From Thermococcus sp. M36 (lineage in GTDB: Archaea > Methanobacteriota_B > Thermococci > Thermococcales > Thermococcaceae): DNA of 64,000 nucleotides. This document shows positions 32,973 through 42,566 of the stretch, piece by piece. The stretch is taken from positions 124,001 through 188,000 of the forward strand of contig NZ_SNUH01000001.1 of NCBI RefSeq assembly GCF_012027355.1, in the 5' to 3' direction. Numbering within the stretch: the first letter of the stretch is position 1; the number at the start of each line of letters is the position of its first letter. The position numbers and the translations under genes are program-made. The notes beneath the pieces were generated by a model, which had not been told where the DNA came from, searched no databases, and saw only the letters and a program-made list of their open reading frames with translations.

Positions 32973-34280
32973 GTGGAAAGGGTGCGGAAGGCGCTTTTGT
33001 TCGTTCTGATTCTCGCATTCACAGGGGGCCTCGTGAGTGCCGGCACGGTGAGGTACGGCAACCTGAACTTCCACGACATTTCAAGCGAGGCGGGGCTCAG
33101 CGAACTGATGGCCGCCAACGATGGAAAGTACTTCTTCATCTTCTACCACTCTGAAAGCTGTCCTGCCTGTCAGTACATGAAACAGAGCGTTTTCCCAACC
33201 CCAACAGCTTATGGGGCACTGGAAAACCTCGTCCTAGTCTCAGTGGATGTCTACAAAGGCCGCCCGATAACGACGCTCCGCTACAGAGTCTACGACCCGG
33301 TAATAGTCATCCAGCCGGACAACTCCGGCTACTACACCCCGAAAAAGCCAGGCGAGGAGATAAGCGTCGGCGTCCCCGGAACACCCACAATGGTCATATT
33401 CAAGGCAGAGAACGGCAGCAGGATCCTGAAAGGGGTAGCGGTTGGGGCACTTAGCCCAGAAGGTCTTAAGGCCTTCGTTGAGCTGGCTTTAGGAGATGGT
33501 TCGGTAGACGGAACGCAGGCTACCTCCAGCGGGCAAAAGGAGGGCACTCCCAGCGCGGAGAACGAAGCCAGCACGAACCTCAGCCTGGCGGTTCTCCTCC
33601 CGATATTCTCGGCCGGGATAGTCAGCGTCTTCTCCCCGTGCGTGCTCCCAGTCATAGCAGGCACCCTCTCACTCACCTTCGCGAGGAGGAAGGTCGAGGC
33701 GATAATAGCAGGAATGGTGGTTTCCTTTGCCCTCCTCGGGGCGCTCGTCGGAAGCCTCGGCAACTACGCGTCCCAGATACAGGGCGCGCTCTACCTCATC
33801 GGCGGCCTCGGCTTCATCGCCATAGGGCTGAGCTTCATCAGCGAGAGGGTAAGCACGAAGATGGAAAGGCTGCTGAGCTTCTCGGCCACGGACAGGGTAG
33901 CCTCAAAGAGGGGCATAGCCTACGACTTTGCCCTGGGTTCGGCACTCGGTGCAACGTGGCTCGGCTGCATTGCTCCCTACGTGGGCTTCGCGGTGATAAC
34001 TGCCGCCCTGAGCGGGGACACGCTGAGCGGGGTCATCGTCATGGGCACCTATGGCCTCGGAATGGGTCTCACCGTTTACCTGCTGACCGCCTCGAAGGAC
34101 CTCGGCGAGTGGGTGAACAGGAAGCTCCTCTCGAACAGGCTTTCGCTGAGCGGAAGGGGCAAAGCCAGATGGGAAATCGTCCTCGGGACGATACTAATCG
34201 TCCTGGGTCTGCTGATGCTGACCGAACTCACACCGCTCAAGTTCTGGAGCGGGCTCTTTGAATCACTCTCAGGGCTCTAA
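32973..34280 (+). CDS. ccdA: CcdA/DsbD-like membrane protein with N-terminal thioredoxin-fold domain
   Basis: Protein of 435 residues. A signal peptide (residues 1-23) is followed by a thioredoxin-like domain with SCPAC near residue 64, a Ser/Thr-rich linker (170-195), and a CcdA domain with six to eight helices and membrane cysteines in FSPCVLP and LGCIAPYVG. It carries reducing power from the cytosol to proteins outside the membrane. The GTG at 32973 or 32982 may be the start, the latter with AGGTGG before it. The DUF302 gene follows after 13 bases. Confidence 0.9.
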   Translation: MERVRKALLFVLILAFTGGLVSAGTVRYGNLNFHDISSEAGLSELMAANDGKYFFIFYHSESCPACQYMKQSVFPTPTAYGALENLVLVSVDVYKGRPITTLRYRVYDPVIVIQPDNSGYYTPKKPGEEISVGVPGTPTMVIFKAENGSRILKGVAVGALSPEGLKAFVELALGDGSVDGTQATSSGQKEGTPSAENEASTNLSLAVLLPIFSAGIVSVFSPCVLPVIAGTLSLTFARRKVEAIIAGMVVSFALLGALVGSLGNYASQIQGALYLIGGLGFIAIGLSFISERVSTKMERLLSFSATDRVASKRGIAYDFALGSALGATWLGCIAPYVGFAVITAALSGDTLSGVIVMGTYGLGMGLTVYLLTASKDLGEWVNRKLLSNRLSLSGRGKARWEIVLGTILIVLGLLMLTELTPLKFWSGLFESLSGL

Positions 34281-34293
34281 GGAGGTGGTCGGT

Positions 34294-34647
34294 GTGTTCA
34301 GGTACAGGAGAAAGCTGGATATGGGCCTCAAGGAGGCCGAGGAGAAGTTTAGGGCAAAGCTTGAGGAGAAGGGCTACAAGGTTGTGCTTGAGTTCACGCC
34401 CAGCGACGTCGTCAAGGCCAAGCTCGGCATTGACATGGAGCCCTACAGACTCCTCTACGTCTGCAACCCAAAGAAGTTCTACGAGATGATCAAGGTCGAG
34501 TACGAGATAGGCTCCTTCGCCCCCTGCCCGGTGCTCATCTACCAGAAGGACGGGGAAACCTACATCGCCATAAACACAGCAGACGACATAGTGGATGTCA
34601 TTAGGGAGCCGCTTGAGGACGTTAAGGCTGTCATTGAGGAGCTCTGA
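34294..34647 (+). CDS. DUF302 protein coupled to ccdA
   Basis: Protein of 117 residues with the two DUF302 cysteines in YVCNPKKF and FAPCPVLIY. GTG 34294 is the start: GGAGGT lies seven bases upstream. The upstream open codons overlap ccdA. Its place after a thiol-redox membrane protein suggests that its Cys pair might be part of a redox or metal-handling chain; unproven. Confidence 0.85.
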   Translation: MFRYRRKLDMGLKEAEEKFRAKLEEKGYKVVLEFTPSDVVKAKLGIDMEPYRLLYVCNPKKFYEMIKVEYEIGSFAPCPVLIYQKDGETYIAINTADDIVDVIREPLEDVKAVIEEL

Positions 34648-34658
34648 GCCTCTCTTTT

Positions 34659-35021
34659 TTATTTGAACAGCCCCTCGTAGGCCACGTAGCCGTACCTTCT
34701 CAGCCCCTCCCTTGGTATGAACCTCAGCGAGACCGAGTTTATGCAGTAGCGCCTTCCCGTTGGGGTTGGCTCTTCAAAGACGTGGCCGAGGTGGGAGCCG
34801 GCGAAGCGGCTTCTAACCTCCCTTCCACAGAGGAAGCCCTCGCATTCCTCAGCCTCGACCATCGCCCACTCCTCAAGGGGCTTCGTGAAGCTCGGCCATC
34901 CCGTTCCCGAGTTGAATTTATCGAAGGATCTGAAGAGCGGTTCTCCCGAGACGACATCAACGTAAATGCCCTCTTCGTGGCTGTCCCAGTACTCGAAGAC
35001 TTTCTGAACAGAACCGTCCAG
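34659..35021 (-). pseudogene. msrB: 5'-truncated methionine-R-sulfoxide reductase B
   Basis: About 120 codons of MsrB are intact: [21 protein letters not shown], the [10 protein letters not shown] motif, GSHLGHVF and the catalytic [10 protein letters not shown]. The usual first 25-30 residues (through the TEPPF region) are absent. No ATG, GTG or TTG in frame precedes EYWD between the ferredoxin promoter and this region; the only near options are CTG codons (35021). Either the gene lost its 5' end or it uses an unusual start. The zinc CxxC pairs are also missing, as in many MsrBs. Confidence 0.65.
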
Positions 35022-35096
35022 AACTGACAGTTGAAAACAAAAACATATGAAAAATATTTTAAATGAAATTTTTTTAGTAGTATCGGGGTGGAGGAT

Positions 35097-35531
35097 ATGT
35101 CCAACATTGATGCACCCGTTATCGGAAAGGACGCCCTTGGAAGGCCCGTTAAGGACCTCAGCGTTGTCCCCTGGTGGGGAGTTGAGAGGAAGAAAATAGA
35201 GTGGTACCCCAAAATCAACTACGATGTCTGCGCCGGCTGTGGAATCTGCTTCGTTACCTGCGGGAGGAGGGTCTTCGACTGGGACACCGAGGAGGGAAAA
35301 CCTATAGTGGCGAGGCCATACAACTGCATGGTTGGCTGCAATACCTGCGCTATGATATGCCCCTGCGACGCCATAGAGTTCCCGCCGAGGGAGTACCTGA
35401 AGAAGTGGGTGGCAAAGGGCCGCGTCACGAAGAAGGCCTTTGAGATAGTGAGCCAGATCACCAAGAAGGACCACATGAGCGAGGAAGAGACAACGACAAC
35501 GCCCGAGCAGGGTCCTCCAAAGAAAGGATGA
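35097..35531 (+). CDS. Two-cluster [4Fe-4S] ferredoxin-type protein
   Basis: Protein of 144 residues. Cys motifs [11 protein letters not shown] and [14 protein letters not shown] can bind two [4Fe-4S] clusters. N- and C-terminal extensions are charged, the last 20 residues Glu/Thr-rich. ATG 35097 has GGTGGAGG just before it; GTG 35088 is also possible. The A+T-rich promoter is shared with the msrB remnant on the other strand. Likely electron partner unknown; the 2-oxoacid oxidoreductase lies 2.5 kb away. Confidence 0.88.
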   Translation: MSNIDAPVIGKDALGRPVKDLSVVPWWGVERKKIEWYPKINYDVCAGCGICFVTCGRRVFDWDTEEGKPIVARPYNCMVGCNTCAMICPCDAIEFPPREYLKKWVAKGRVTKKAFEIVSQITKKDHMSEEETTTTPEQGPPKKG

Positions 35532-35557
35532 GGGATCAAGAGCATCAAGGATATCCG

Positions 35558-36010
35558 CTATTCAATTCTGAAAAGGCTCTTTCGCCCTATTATCTCCTCC
35601 CTGCTCTTTCCGCTTTTCAAGTCATCAACGAGCTTCAGGACGCGCTGCCTTATCTTATCCCTTACCTCGCGGTACTTCTCAATGGGGTGATCGTAGGGGT
35701 CGTCGAGCCCCCAGTCCCACGTTTTTTCGGGGGGAGCGTAGGGGCACTTGTCGAGGCAACCCATGGTTATTACAAGGTAAGCCTCCTCCGCCATCTCCTC
35801 GGTGTATAGCTTCGGCCTCTGTCCGTCGAGGGAAATTCCAACCTCCTCCATGACCTCCCTTGCGAGCGGGTCTATCTCGTCAGCCGATTCCGTCCCTGCG
35901 CTCATAGCATGGAAGCGCGGGTCGTCGTTGAAGTGGTTGAAGAAGGCCTCCGCCATCTGGCTCCTCGCCGAGTTCTTGACGCAGACAAATAGTACGAGCT
36001 TTTCCCCCAT
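35558..36010 (-). CDS. arsC: Arsenate reductase (low-molecular-weight phosphatase type)
   Basis: Protein of 150 residues. [18 protein letters not shown] is the P-loop with catalytic Cys, and [10 protein letters not shown] carries the second redox Cys pair; the [10 protein letters not shown] loop has the general-acid Asp. This is the thioredoxin-coupled ArsC type. ATG 36010 is used. It is divergent from the arsenite pump and together they reduce and expel arsenic. A plain tyrosine phosphatase role is less likely because of the extra cysteines. Confidence 0.9.
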   Translation of the reverse strand: MGEKLVLFVCVKNSARSQMAEAFFNHFNDDPRFHAMSAGTESADEIDPLAREVMEEVGISLDGQRPKLYTEEMAEEAYLVITMGCLDKCPYAPPEKTWDWGLDDPYDHPIEKYREVRDKIRQRVLKLVDDLKSGKSREEIIGRKSLFRIE

Positions 36011-36106
36011 TTTTCTCACCGGAAAGGGCTCTGAGACGGGCTTTAAATCCCTTGCCGCAGTATTCTATGTAGCCTATATAGCTCCCGGAAAAGGTGGCAA
36101 ACATAA

Positions 36107-36128
36107 GGTTTTGAAAACCCTTATATTT
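36107..36128 (+). promoter_or_regulatory. Palindrome and TATA box before the arsenite pump
   Basis: GGTTTTGAAAACC (36107-36119) is a perfect palindrome immediately before TTATATTT (36121-36128), 32 bases ahead of the acr3 start. A protein bound here would contact the TFB-recognition region. No ArsR gene lies beside this pair, so the regulator is unknown. Confidence 0.55.
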
Positions 36129-36159
36129 GAAATTTTTTTAGTCGGTATGGTGTAAGAAA

Positions 36160-37257
36160 ATGGAGGAGAAGAAAGGGCTGGGTCTGTTCGAAAAGTACCT
36201 CTCGCTGTGGGTTCTCCTCTGCATAATCGCGGGGATAGCGGTCGGGAAGTTCTTTCCAGCGCTCCCCGAGGCCCTCTCAAAGCTCACCGTTGCGAACGTC
36301 AACATGCCCATAGCGGTGCTGATATGGGCGATGATATACCCCATGATGGTCAAGGTGGACTTCTCCGCGATAAGGAGAGTGCACAAGGGCCAGATGCTCA
36401 AAGGCCTAACCGTCACGTGGGTCACCAACTGGCTGATAAAGCCCTTCAGCATGTTCCTCATAAGCTCGTTCTTCATAGGTGCGCTCTTCTCGGCGAAGCT
36501 CGGCCTCATCGAGCCCTCACTGGCAAAGGAGTACATAGCGGGCGCGATACTCCTCGGAGCCGCGCCGTGCACGGCAATGGTCTTCGTGTGGAGCTACCTG
36601 GCCGACGGAGACCCGCTCTACACGCTCGTGCAGGTCGCTACCAACGACCTCATAATACTCTTTGCCTTCGCCCCGATAGTGGGCTTCCTCATGGGGCTCA
36701 ACGAGGTCCCCGTGCCCTATGACACGCTCCTCCTCTCGGTCGTACTCTTCGTGGTGATTCCACTCACCGCCGGCTATCTCTCCAGGAGGCACATTCTCAG
36801 GACTAAAGGACGGGAGTGGTTCGAGAGGGAGTTCCTCCCAAAGCTGGGCACCGTCTCAATCATCGGCCTTCTCCTCACTTTGATACTCCTCTTCTCCTTC
36901 CAGGGGAAGATAATCCTTCAGAACCCGCTCCACATAGTTCTCATAGCGGTCCCGCTGACGATACAGACCTACTTCATATTCACCATAGCCTATGGATGGT
37001 CGTGGCTCTGGAAGCTCCCGCATAAGGTCGCGGCTCCGGCATCCTTCATCGGTGCCAGCAACTTCTTCGAGTTAGCGGTGGCGGTGGCGATAGCCCTCTT
37101 CGGCCTCAAAAGCGGCGCGGCGTTGGCGACGGTCGTTGGAGTTCTGGAGGAAGTGCCTATAATGCTCAGCCTCGTCTGGATAGCCAACCGGACTAAAGAC
37201 CTCTTCACAGCAGAGTTCGAAGCGGGGAGTGCCGCGCTGGCACTCACTGAGGAGTGA
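36160..37257 (+). CDS. acr3: ACR3-type arsenite efflux transporter
   Basis: Membrane protein of 365 residues with ten helices of the Acr3/BASS fold. The family's GAAPCTAMVFVWSYLADGDP with its essential Cys and the late FFELAVAVAIALFG are present. It exports arsenite using the membrane potential or H+. No ArsA ATPase is adjacent. Works with the divergent arsenate reductase. Confidence 0.94.
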   Translation: MEEKKGLGLFEKYLSLWVLLCIIAGIAVGKFFPALPEALSKLTVANVNMPIAVLIWAMIYPMMVKVDFSAIRRVHKGQMLKGLTVTWVTNWLIKPFSMFLISSFFIGALFSAKLGLIEPSLAKEYIAGAILLGAAPCTAMVFVWSYLADGDPLYTLVQVATNDLIILFAFAPIVGFLMGLNEVPVPYDTLLLSVVLFVVIPLTAGYLSRRHILRTKGREWFEREFLPKLGTVSIIGLLLTLILLFSFQGKIILQNPLHIVLIAVPLTIQTYFIFTIAYGWSWLWKLPHKVAAPASFIGASNFFELAVAVAIALFGLKSGAALATVVGVLEEVPIMLSLVWIANRTKDLFTAEFEAGSAALALTEE

Positions 37258-37306
37258 GCGTTCCTCCAAAACTTTAATTTATGAATTCAACTTCACTAAT
37301 TTTGGG

Positions 37307-37903
37307 ATGCAAATGAGGGTCAAACTTCCCGCGCCCAGGTTGAGGGGGGAGATGAGCCTTGAGGAGGCGGTGAATCTCAGGAAGAGCGTGAGGAGGTACA
37401 GGGACGAACCGATAGCCCTTGAACAGCTCTCCCAGATACTCTGGGCGGCCTATGGGATAAATACGTGGGGCAAAAGGACCTCTCCAAGTGCCGGCGCGCG
37501 CTACCCCTTCGAGGTCTATGTGGCGGTTTCTAACGTCACCGGCATCAAACCCGGCCTCTACCACTACGACGGGAAGAGCCACACCCTCGAACTGGTGTGC
37601 GAGGGGGACATTAGCAGCCCCCTAGCCAGGGCCTGCCTTGGCCAGAGGCACGTTAAGACGGCCCCTGCAAACATCGTTATAGTGGCCCACTACGAGAGGA
37701 CGACGAGCAGGTACGGCGAGAGGGGAATACGCTACGTGCACATTGACGCCGGCCACATGGGACAGAACATCTATCTCCAAGCCACCGCACTCGGCCTCGG
37801 GACGGTGGCGGTCGGTGCCTTCAGGGACGAGGAGGTCAAGGCACTGCTAGGGGTGCCGGGCGAGCCGCTCTACATATTCCCCGTGGGAATTCCGGTGGAG
37901 TGA
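37307..37903 (+). CDS. SagB/nitroreductase-type FMN oxidoreductase
   Basis: Protein of 198 residues. NLRKSVRRYRDEPIALEQLSQILWAAYG and SPSAGARYPFEVYV, with GHMGQNIYLQATALGLGTVAVG later, are typical of SagB-type dehydrogenases. These use FMN to oxidise or reduce small molecules; peptide oxazoline oxidation is known only where cyclodehydratase genes are near, and none are seen. ATG 37307 or 37313 starts it; earlier codons lie in the acr3 gene. Confidence 0.85.
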   Translation: MQMRVKLPAPRLRGEMSLEEAVNLRKSVRRYRDEPIALEQLSQILWAAYGINTWGKRTSPSAGARYPFEVYVAVSNVTGIKPGLYHYDGKSHTLELVCEGDISSPLARACLGQRHVKTAPANIVIVAHYERTTSRYGERGIRYVHIDAGHMGQNIYLQATALGLGTVAVGAFRDEEVKALLGVPGEPLYIFPVGIPVE

Positions 37904-37935
37904 TTTTTACGTTGTCCTTTCCCCTGCCCAACTAT

Positions 37936-37963
37936 TTTTGGTTTGCAAAAGAAAATTATATAA
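37936..37963 (+). promoter_or_regulatory. Promoter of 2-oxoacid oxidoreductase operon with TTTTGGTTTG element
   Basis: TTTTGGTTTG (37936-37945) precedes TTATATAA (37957-37964). The identical ten-base element lies ahead of the rubrerythrin TATA box at 44221. A mini-frame of ten codons from ATG 37982 ends just before the true start. Confidence 0.5.
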
Positions 37964-38020
37964 GTCTAATTCACAAACCTTATGATGTCGGAAGTCGAAC
38001 TCAACTGGAAGTGATGCCGT

Positions 38021-39733
38021 ATGGCAGAGTTTAAGGAAGACGTTTCTATAGTGCTGGGTGGTGCCGCGGGCCAGGGCGTGCAGACCGTCGAGGGAATCCT
38101 CACCCACGCCCTTAAGGAGTCCGGCTACCACGTCTATGCAAACAAGGAGTACATGTCCCGCGTGCGTGGCGGAATAAACACCACTGAGATACGCGTTTCT
38201 TCCAGACGCGTCAGAGCATTTGTAAAGAGGATAGACATCCTCGTGCCCTTCAAGCAGGGAGTGCTCACCTGGGTCAGGGATAGGCTCTCGGAAAACACCG
38301 TCATCCTCGGAGAGAGGGAAAACGTTGAGGACGAGTTTTTGGAGAAAGTCAACCTCGTGGAGGTTCCCCTCACCAAAATGGCCACCAAGGTCGGGAGCCA
38401 GCTCTACCTTAACACGATAGCAGCGGGCGTGATAGTGGGCCTCTTCCACGGCGACTTCAAGGCCGTCGAGGAGTACCTGAGGAGGCGCTTTGGCGCGAAG
38501 GGCGAGAACGTTGTCCAGAAGAACCTCGAGGCGGCGAAGAAGGGCTACGAGCTGGGAGTTAAGCTCTGCGAGGAAGGGACAATAGCGGTGGAGGTGCAGA
38601 AGGACGAGAGCGTTAAGGACGAGGTTCTTCTCACCGGCACCGAGGTGGCGGGCATAGGTGCCCTGGCGGGGGGAATGAACTTCCTGTCCTTCTATCCAAT
38701 GAGCCCGTCAACCGGCGTCTCGACCTTCGCGGCCCAGCATGCGGAGGAGTTTGAGATAATCGTCGAGCAGGTGGAGGACGAGATCTCCGCGATAAACATG
38801 GCCCTCGGAGCCTGGTACGCGGGAGCCAGGGCGATGGTGAGCACCTCAGGCGGAGGCTTTGCCCTCATGAGCGAAGCGCTGAGCTTGGCCGGAATGGCCG
38901 AGAACCCGGTGGTTATCCACCTCGCCCAGAGGCCCGGGCCTGCAACAGGCCTGCCGACGAGAACTATGCAGGGCGATTTGAACCTCGTGCTCTACGCCGG
39001 TCACGGCGACTTCCCGAGGATAATCCTCGCGCCGGGGAGCCTTGAGGAGGCCTTCTACCTGACGGCCGAGGCGTTCAACCTGGCCGACAGGTACCAGGTG
39101 CCCGTGATAATCCTCACCGACCAGTACTTCGTGGACACTTACTACAACCTCCCAGCCCCGGACGTGGGCAAAGTGAAGTTTGAGAGGCACATCGTCGAGG
39201 CGAAGCCCGGCTATCGGAGATACGAGCTGACCGAGGACGGAATCTCGCCGAGGGCAGTGCCGGGCTACGGTGAGGACGTTGTCGTCGCCAACGGAAACGA
39301 GCACGACGAGTGGGGCGACATAACGGAGGAGGCAGAGATGACGAGGAGGATGCAGGAGAAGAGGGCTATCAAAAAGCTCAAGACGGTAAGGAGGAACGCA
39401 CCCCTGCCGAAGCTGGTCGGAGAGGAAAACGCAAAGTACCTCGTGGTTGCGTGGGGTTCGACGCTACACGTCATCGAGGAGGCTCTGGATAAGCTTGGGA
39501 GGGATGACGTGGCACTGCTCCACTTCAGCTGGGTCTATCCACTCAACCCGAAGACGAAGAAGTTCTTTGAGGGCAAAATAGTGATAGCTGTGGAGAACAA
39601 CATAACCGGCCAGTTCGCAGACCTTCTCAAAAAGGAGCTCGGTGTTGAAGTCCACCACCGCGTTCTGAAGCACGACGGCAGGCCGTTCTCGGTGGAAGAA
39701 GTTCTTGATGCCCTGAAGGGGGTGGTAGAATGA
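38021..39733 (+). CDS. korA: 2-oxoacid:ferredoxin oxidoreductase, fused gamma-alpha subunit
   Basis: Protein of 570 residues. The gamma domain (about 1-185) opens with [18 protein letters not shown]; the alpha domain has YPMSPSTG (CoA/substrate side), then [17 protein letters not shown]. With the beta subunit it oxidises a 2-oxoacid to acyl-CoA and passes electrons to ferredoxin. The two-subunit type is used for 2-oxoglutarate or broad substrate. The specific acid is not decided by the sequence. It overlaps korB as ATGA. Confidence 0.93.
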   Translation: MAEFKEDVSIVLGGAAGQGVQTVEGILTHALKESGYHVYANKEYMSRVRGGINTTEIRVSSRRVRAFVKRIDILVPFKQGVLTWVRDRLSENTVILGERENVEDEFLEKVNLVEVPLTKMATKVGSQLYLNTIAAGVIVGLFHGDFKAVEEYLRRRFGAKGENVVQKNLEAAKKGYELGVKLCEEGTIAVEVQKDESVKDEVLLTGTEVAGIGALAGGMNFLSFYPMSPSTGVSTFAAQHAEEFEIIVEQVEDEISAINMALGAWYAGARAMVSTSGGGFALMSEALSLAGMAENPVVIHLAQRPGPATGLPTRTMQGDLNLVLYAGHGDFPRIILAPGSLEEAFYLTAEAFNLADRYQVPVIILTDQYFVDTYYNLPAPDVGKVKFERHIVEAKPGYRRYELTEDGISPRAVPGYGEDVVVANGNEHDEWGDITEEAEMTRRMQEKRAIKKLKTVRRNAPLPKLVGEENAKYLVVAWGSTLHVIEEALDKLGRDDVALLHFSWVYPLNPKTKKFFEGKIVIAVENNITGQFADLLKKELGVEVHHRVLKHDGRPFSVEEVLDALKGVVE

Positions 39734-40617
39734 ACGCTCCCACTTTGCCAACCGGCAGGGAGGCCTTTGAGCCCAAGAGGCCGACCAGTAAGGACGTTGC
39801 CTGGTGTCCGGGGTGCGGGAACTTTGGCATAAGGAACATACTCATCTCCGCTCTGGCAGAACTCGGCTTAAAGCCGAGCCAGGTGGCAATAATCAGCGGG
39901 ATAGGACAGGCGGCAAAGATGCCCCACTACATCAACGCAAATGGATACCACACACTCCACGGAAGGGCAATACCGATAGCGACCGGTGTTAAAGCCGCAA
40001 ACCCTAAGCTGACCGTCATAGCGGAAGGTGGAGACGGCGACATGTACGCTGAAGGTGGCAATCACCTGCTGCACGCGATAAGGCGCAACCCCGACATAAC
40101 CGTCCTCATCCACGACAACCAGATATACGGTCTCACCAAAGGGCAGGCCTCGCCTACAACCATGGTGGGTATGAAGACGCCGACACAGCCCTGGGGCGTC
40201 TTCGAGGAGCCCTTTAATCCCGTCGCTTTAGCTGTCGCGTTAAACGCCTCCTTTGTCGCCAGAACATTCATGGGCTACTTCAAGGAGAGCGTCGAGATAA
40301 TCAAGAAAGCCATCCAGCACAAAGGCCTCGCGATAGTTGATATCCTCCACCCGTGCGTCAGCTTCAACAAGGTGAACACCTACGCCTGGTACAGGGAGCA
40401 CACCTACTGGATGGACGACCACGACCCTTACGACAGGGAGGCCGCCTTCAAGCGCGCGATAGAGACCGACCCCCTCCCGCTGGGAATCTTCTACATCAAC
40501 AAGAAGCCCACCTTTGAAGAGAACGTGTCGGCCTACAGGAGGGACAAGAGACCGCTATGGCAGAGGGAACCAAAGCTCGACCTCGTGGAGAGGTTCTTCG
40601 AGTCCAAGAAGCTTTGA
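39730..40617 (+). CDS. korB: 2-oxoacid:ferredoxin oxidoreductase, beta subunit
   Basis: Protein of 295 residues. [12 protein letters not shown] carries two of the cluster Cys, [16 protein letters not shown] is the TPP/Mg site, and [11 protein letters not shown] holds the third family Cys. The subunit binds TPP and one [4Fe-4S]. No ferredoxin-type delta subunit is encoded beside it, as expected in the alpha-beta class. A T-rich terminator follows. Confidence 0.94.
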   Translation: MNAPTLPTGREAFEPKRPTSKDVAWCPGCGNFGIRNILISALAELGLKPSQVAIISGIGQAAKMPHYINANGYHTLHGRAIPIATGVKAANPKLTVIAEGGDGDMYAEGGNHLLHAIRRNPDITVLIHDNQIYGLTKGQASPTTMVGMKTPTQPWGVFEEPFNPVALAVALNASFVARTFMGYFKESVEIIKKAIQHKGLAIVDILHPCVSFNKVNTYAWYREHTYWMDDHDPYDREAAFKRAIETDPLPLGIFYINKKPTFEENVSAYRRDKRPLWQREPKLDLVERFFESKKL

Positions 40618-40630
40618 GACCGCCCCCGAA

Positions 40631-40642
40631 CTTTTTCTTTTT
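40631..40642 (+). terminator. T-rich terminator after korB
   Basis: CTTTTTCTTTTT lies 14 bases after the stop of korB and before the peroxiredoxin gene. Confidence 0.5.
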
Positions 40643-40678
40643 CAACTTCTGCGTCGAAAACGAGTTGGAGGTGTTATT

Positions 40679-41131
40679 ATGGAGGTTGGTGAAAAGGCTC
40701 CGGACTTTGTTTTGAAGGATCAGAACGGGGAGGAATTCAGACTGAGTGATTTCAGGGGGAAGAAGGTTCTGCTATCCTTCCACCCGCTGGCGTGGACTGG
40801 GATATGCGAGAAGCAGATGAAGGCCCTAGAGGAGAACTACGGGCACTTTGAGGGACTGAACGTCGTCCCCGTTGGCATAAGCGTTGACCCTGTGCCGAGC
40901 AAGAAGGCCTGGGCGGAGCACATCGGCCTCAAGAAGCTGAGGATTCTGAGCGATTTCTGGCCGCACGGTGAAGCGGCGAAGCTCTACAGGCTCTTCCGCG
41001 AAAAGGAAGGGTTCTCGGAGAGGGCCAACGTGCTGGTTGATGAGGAGGGGAAGGTCATATTTTTCAAGGTCTATCCGATAAGGGAGGTTCCGGATCTGGA
41101 GGAAATCTTCAGCCTGCTGGAAGGAACGTGA
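40679..41131 (+). CDS. bcp: BCP/PrxQ-like peroxiredoxin
   Basis: Protein of 150 residues. APDFVLKDQNGEEFRLSDFRGKKVLLSFHPLAWTGIC carries the peroxidatic Cys; the usual T/P residues before it are replaced by AWT. No second Cys follows within five residues, so it may be a 1-Cys type. ATG 40679 has GTTGGAGGTG upstream. Reduces peroxides or thiol-bound oxidants. Confidence 0.9.
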   Translation: MEVGEKAPDFVLKDQNGEEFRLSDFRGKKVLLSFHPLAWTGICEKQMKALEENYGHFEGLNVVPVGISVDPVPSKKAWAEHIGLKKLRILSDFWPHGEAAKLYRLFREKEGFSERANVLVDEEGKVIFFKVYPIREVPDLEEIFSLLEGT

Positions 41132-41268
41132 ATTTTCCCTCAAATCCCGCTTTAGGGCAGGAGAGAGGCCAGCCCTTTCAAAATTTTAACTTTACCCAAT
41201 TCTGTCCTTAACTTTTTGGTCAAGAAAGGCTTTTTATGCTTCCGCACCAAATAGGTTCGGTGATAAAA

Positions 41269-42498
41269 ATGCCTGGCCTGAGGGTTGAAAAGATACTCGA
41301 CGACCCAGAACTGTACCTCCTCAGGGTCGACGATGACAGGATAAGGTACTTCGAGGCCACCTGGGACATTCCGGAGGGAATAACCTACAACGCCTATTTG
41401 ATGAAGCTCGATGATGCCGTCGTCCTCTTCGACGTTACCAAGGGGGATTACACAGACCTATTCATGGAGGGCCTCAGAAAGATCATCGACCCCCGGGAGA
41501 TAACCCACATCGTGATCCACCATACGGAGCCGGATCACACCGGTGCGCTTCCGGCGGTTCTTGAGGCCAACGGCTACAAAGCCAGGCTCATAGGTACAAG
41601 CTTCGCCAAGCGCTTCCTTGAGGGATTCTACGGCGAGAGGGTGGTGGAAAACTTCCAGACAATAAAGGACGGCGAGGAGATGAAGATAGGGGGGAAGACC
41701 TTCCGCTTCATAACCGTCCCCTGGCTCCACTGGCCGGACACCATGATAACCTACGTTGTGGAGGAGAGGCTCCTCTTCAGCTGCGATGCTGGGGGCGGCT
41801 ACGGAATCCCCAAGGACATAGATGACAGCGACGAGGAGGTCGTCAGGGAGTACCTGCCCCACGTGACCAAGTACATAGTCACCGTCATCGGCCACTACCA
41901 CAAGTACATCGTCCAGAACATAGCCAAGCTCAAACAGCTCGGGATAGTTACGGAGGCCAGAATGATACTCCCCGGACACGGGCTGGTGTGGCGGAAGAAT
42001 CCAGTGAGGATATTCGAGCACTATGAGCGCGTTGGAGCTGGGACCCCAACTAAAGACAAGGTTCTGGTGGTATACGACTCAATGTACGGCTTTGTGGAGA
42101 GAAGGATGGAGGTCATCATAGACGAACTCAGGAAGCACGGCAAGAAGCCCATTGTTTACAGGTTCACAGACAAGGAGGCGCCGGCAGTCAGTGACATTCT
42201 CGGGGAGGTTCCCGACAGTGAGGCAATTGTCATAGGTGCATCCACCTACGAGGCGGAGATACACCCGCGCATAAGGTATACACTCTACGAGATACTCGAC
42301 AAGGCCAACTATGAGAAGCCGGTCCTCATCGTCGGGGCTTTCGGCTGGGCGGGCGTTGCTGGAAAGAAGATGGAGACCCTGATAACGAGGAGCAAGTTCG
42401 ACCTTGTGGACGTCGTTGAGAGCCGCGGCATGCCGAGGCCGGAGGACGAGGAAAGGCTGCGCGAAGGCGTCAGAAAGCTCGTTGCATGGATCGGCTGA
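41269..42498 (+). CDS. fprA: Flavodiiron protein (F420H2/rubredoxin:O2 or NO oxidoreductase)
   Basis: Protein of 409 residues. The metallo-beta-lactamase-like part has HTEPDHTG (diiron ligands), HWPDTM and GHGLVWR; the flavodoxin domain begins at KVLVVYDSMYGFVERRM. Reduces O2 to water, or NO, with electrons from rubredoxin or F420H2. ATG 41269 follows GGTGATAAAA. TTTTTGGT lies before the TATA-like TTTTTATG. It precedes the O2-defence cluster and the NROR/rubredoxin pair likely feeds it. Confidence 0.93.
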   Translation: MPGLRVEKILDDPELYLLRVDDDRIRYFEATWDIPEGITYNAYLMKLDDAVVLFDVTKGDYTDLFMEGLRKIIDPREITHIVIHHTEPDHTGALPAVLEANGYKARLIGTSFAKRFLEGFYGERVVENFQTIKDGEEMKIGGKTFRFITVPWLHWPDTMITYVVEERLLFSCDAGGGYGIPKDIDDSDEEVVREYLPHVTKYIVTVIGHYHKYIVQNIAKLKQLGIVTEARMILPGHGLVWRKNPVRIFEHYERVGAGTPTKDKVLVVYDSMYGFVERRMEVIIDELRKHGKKPIVYRFTDKEAPAVSDILGEVPDSEAIVIGASTYEAEIHPRIRYTLYEILDKANYEKPVLIVGAFGWAGVAGKKMETLITRSKFDLVDVVESRGMPRPEDEERLREGVRKLVAWIG

Positions 42499-42500
42499 CC

Positions 42501-42512
42501 CTTTCCTTTTTC
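42501..42512 (+). terminator. T-rich terminator after flavodiiron gene
   Basis: CTTTCCTTTTTC starts two bases after the stop codon. Confidence 0.4.
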
Positions 42513-42566
42513 TCCTTAGAGTATGTTTAAATACTGGGACTGACATAACTGGCTGTGGTGGTATAT

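Noticed and set aside
35022-35474. Extension of msrB through the ferredoxin gene
   Set aside because: It is antisense to the ferredoxin and gives no MsrB-like residues before EYWD.
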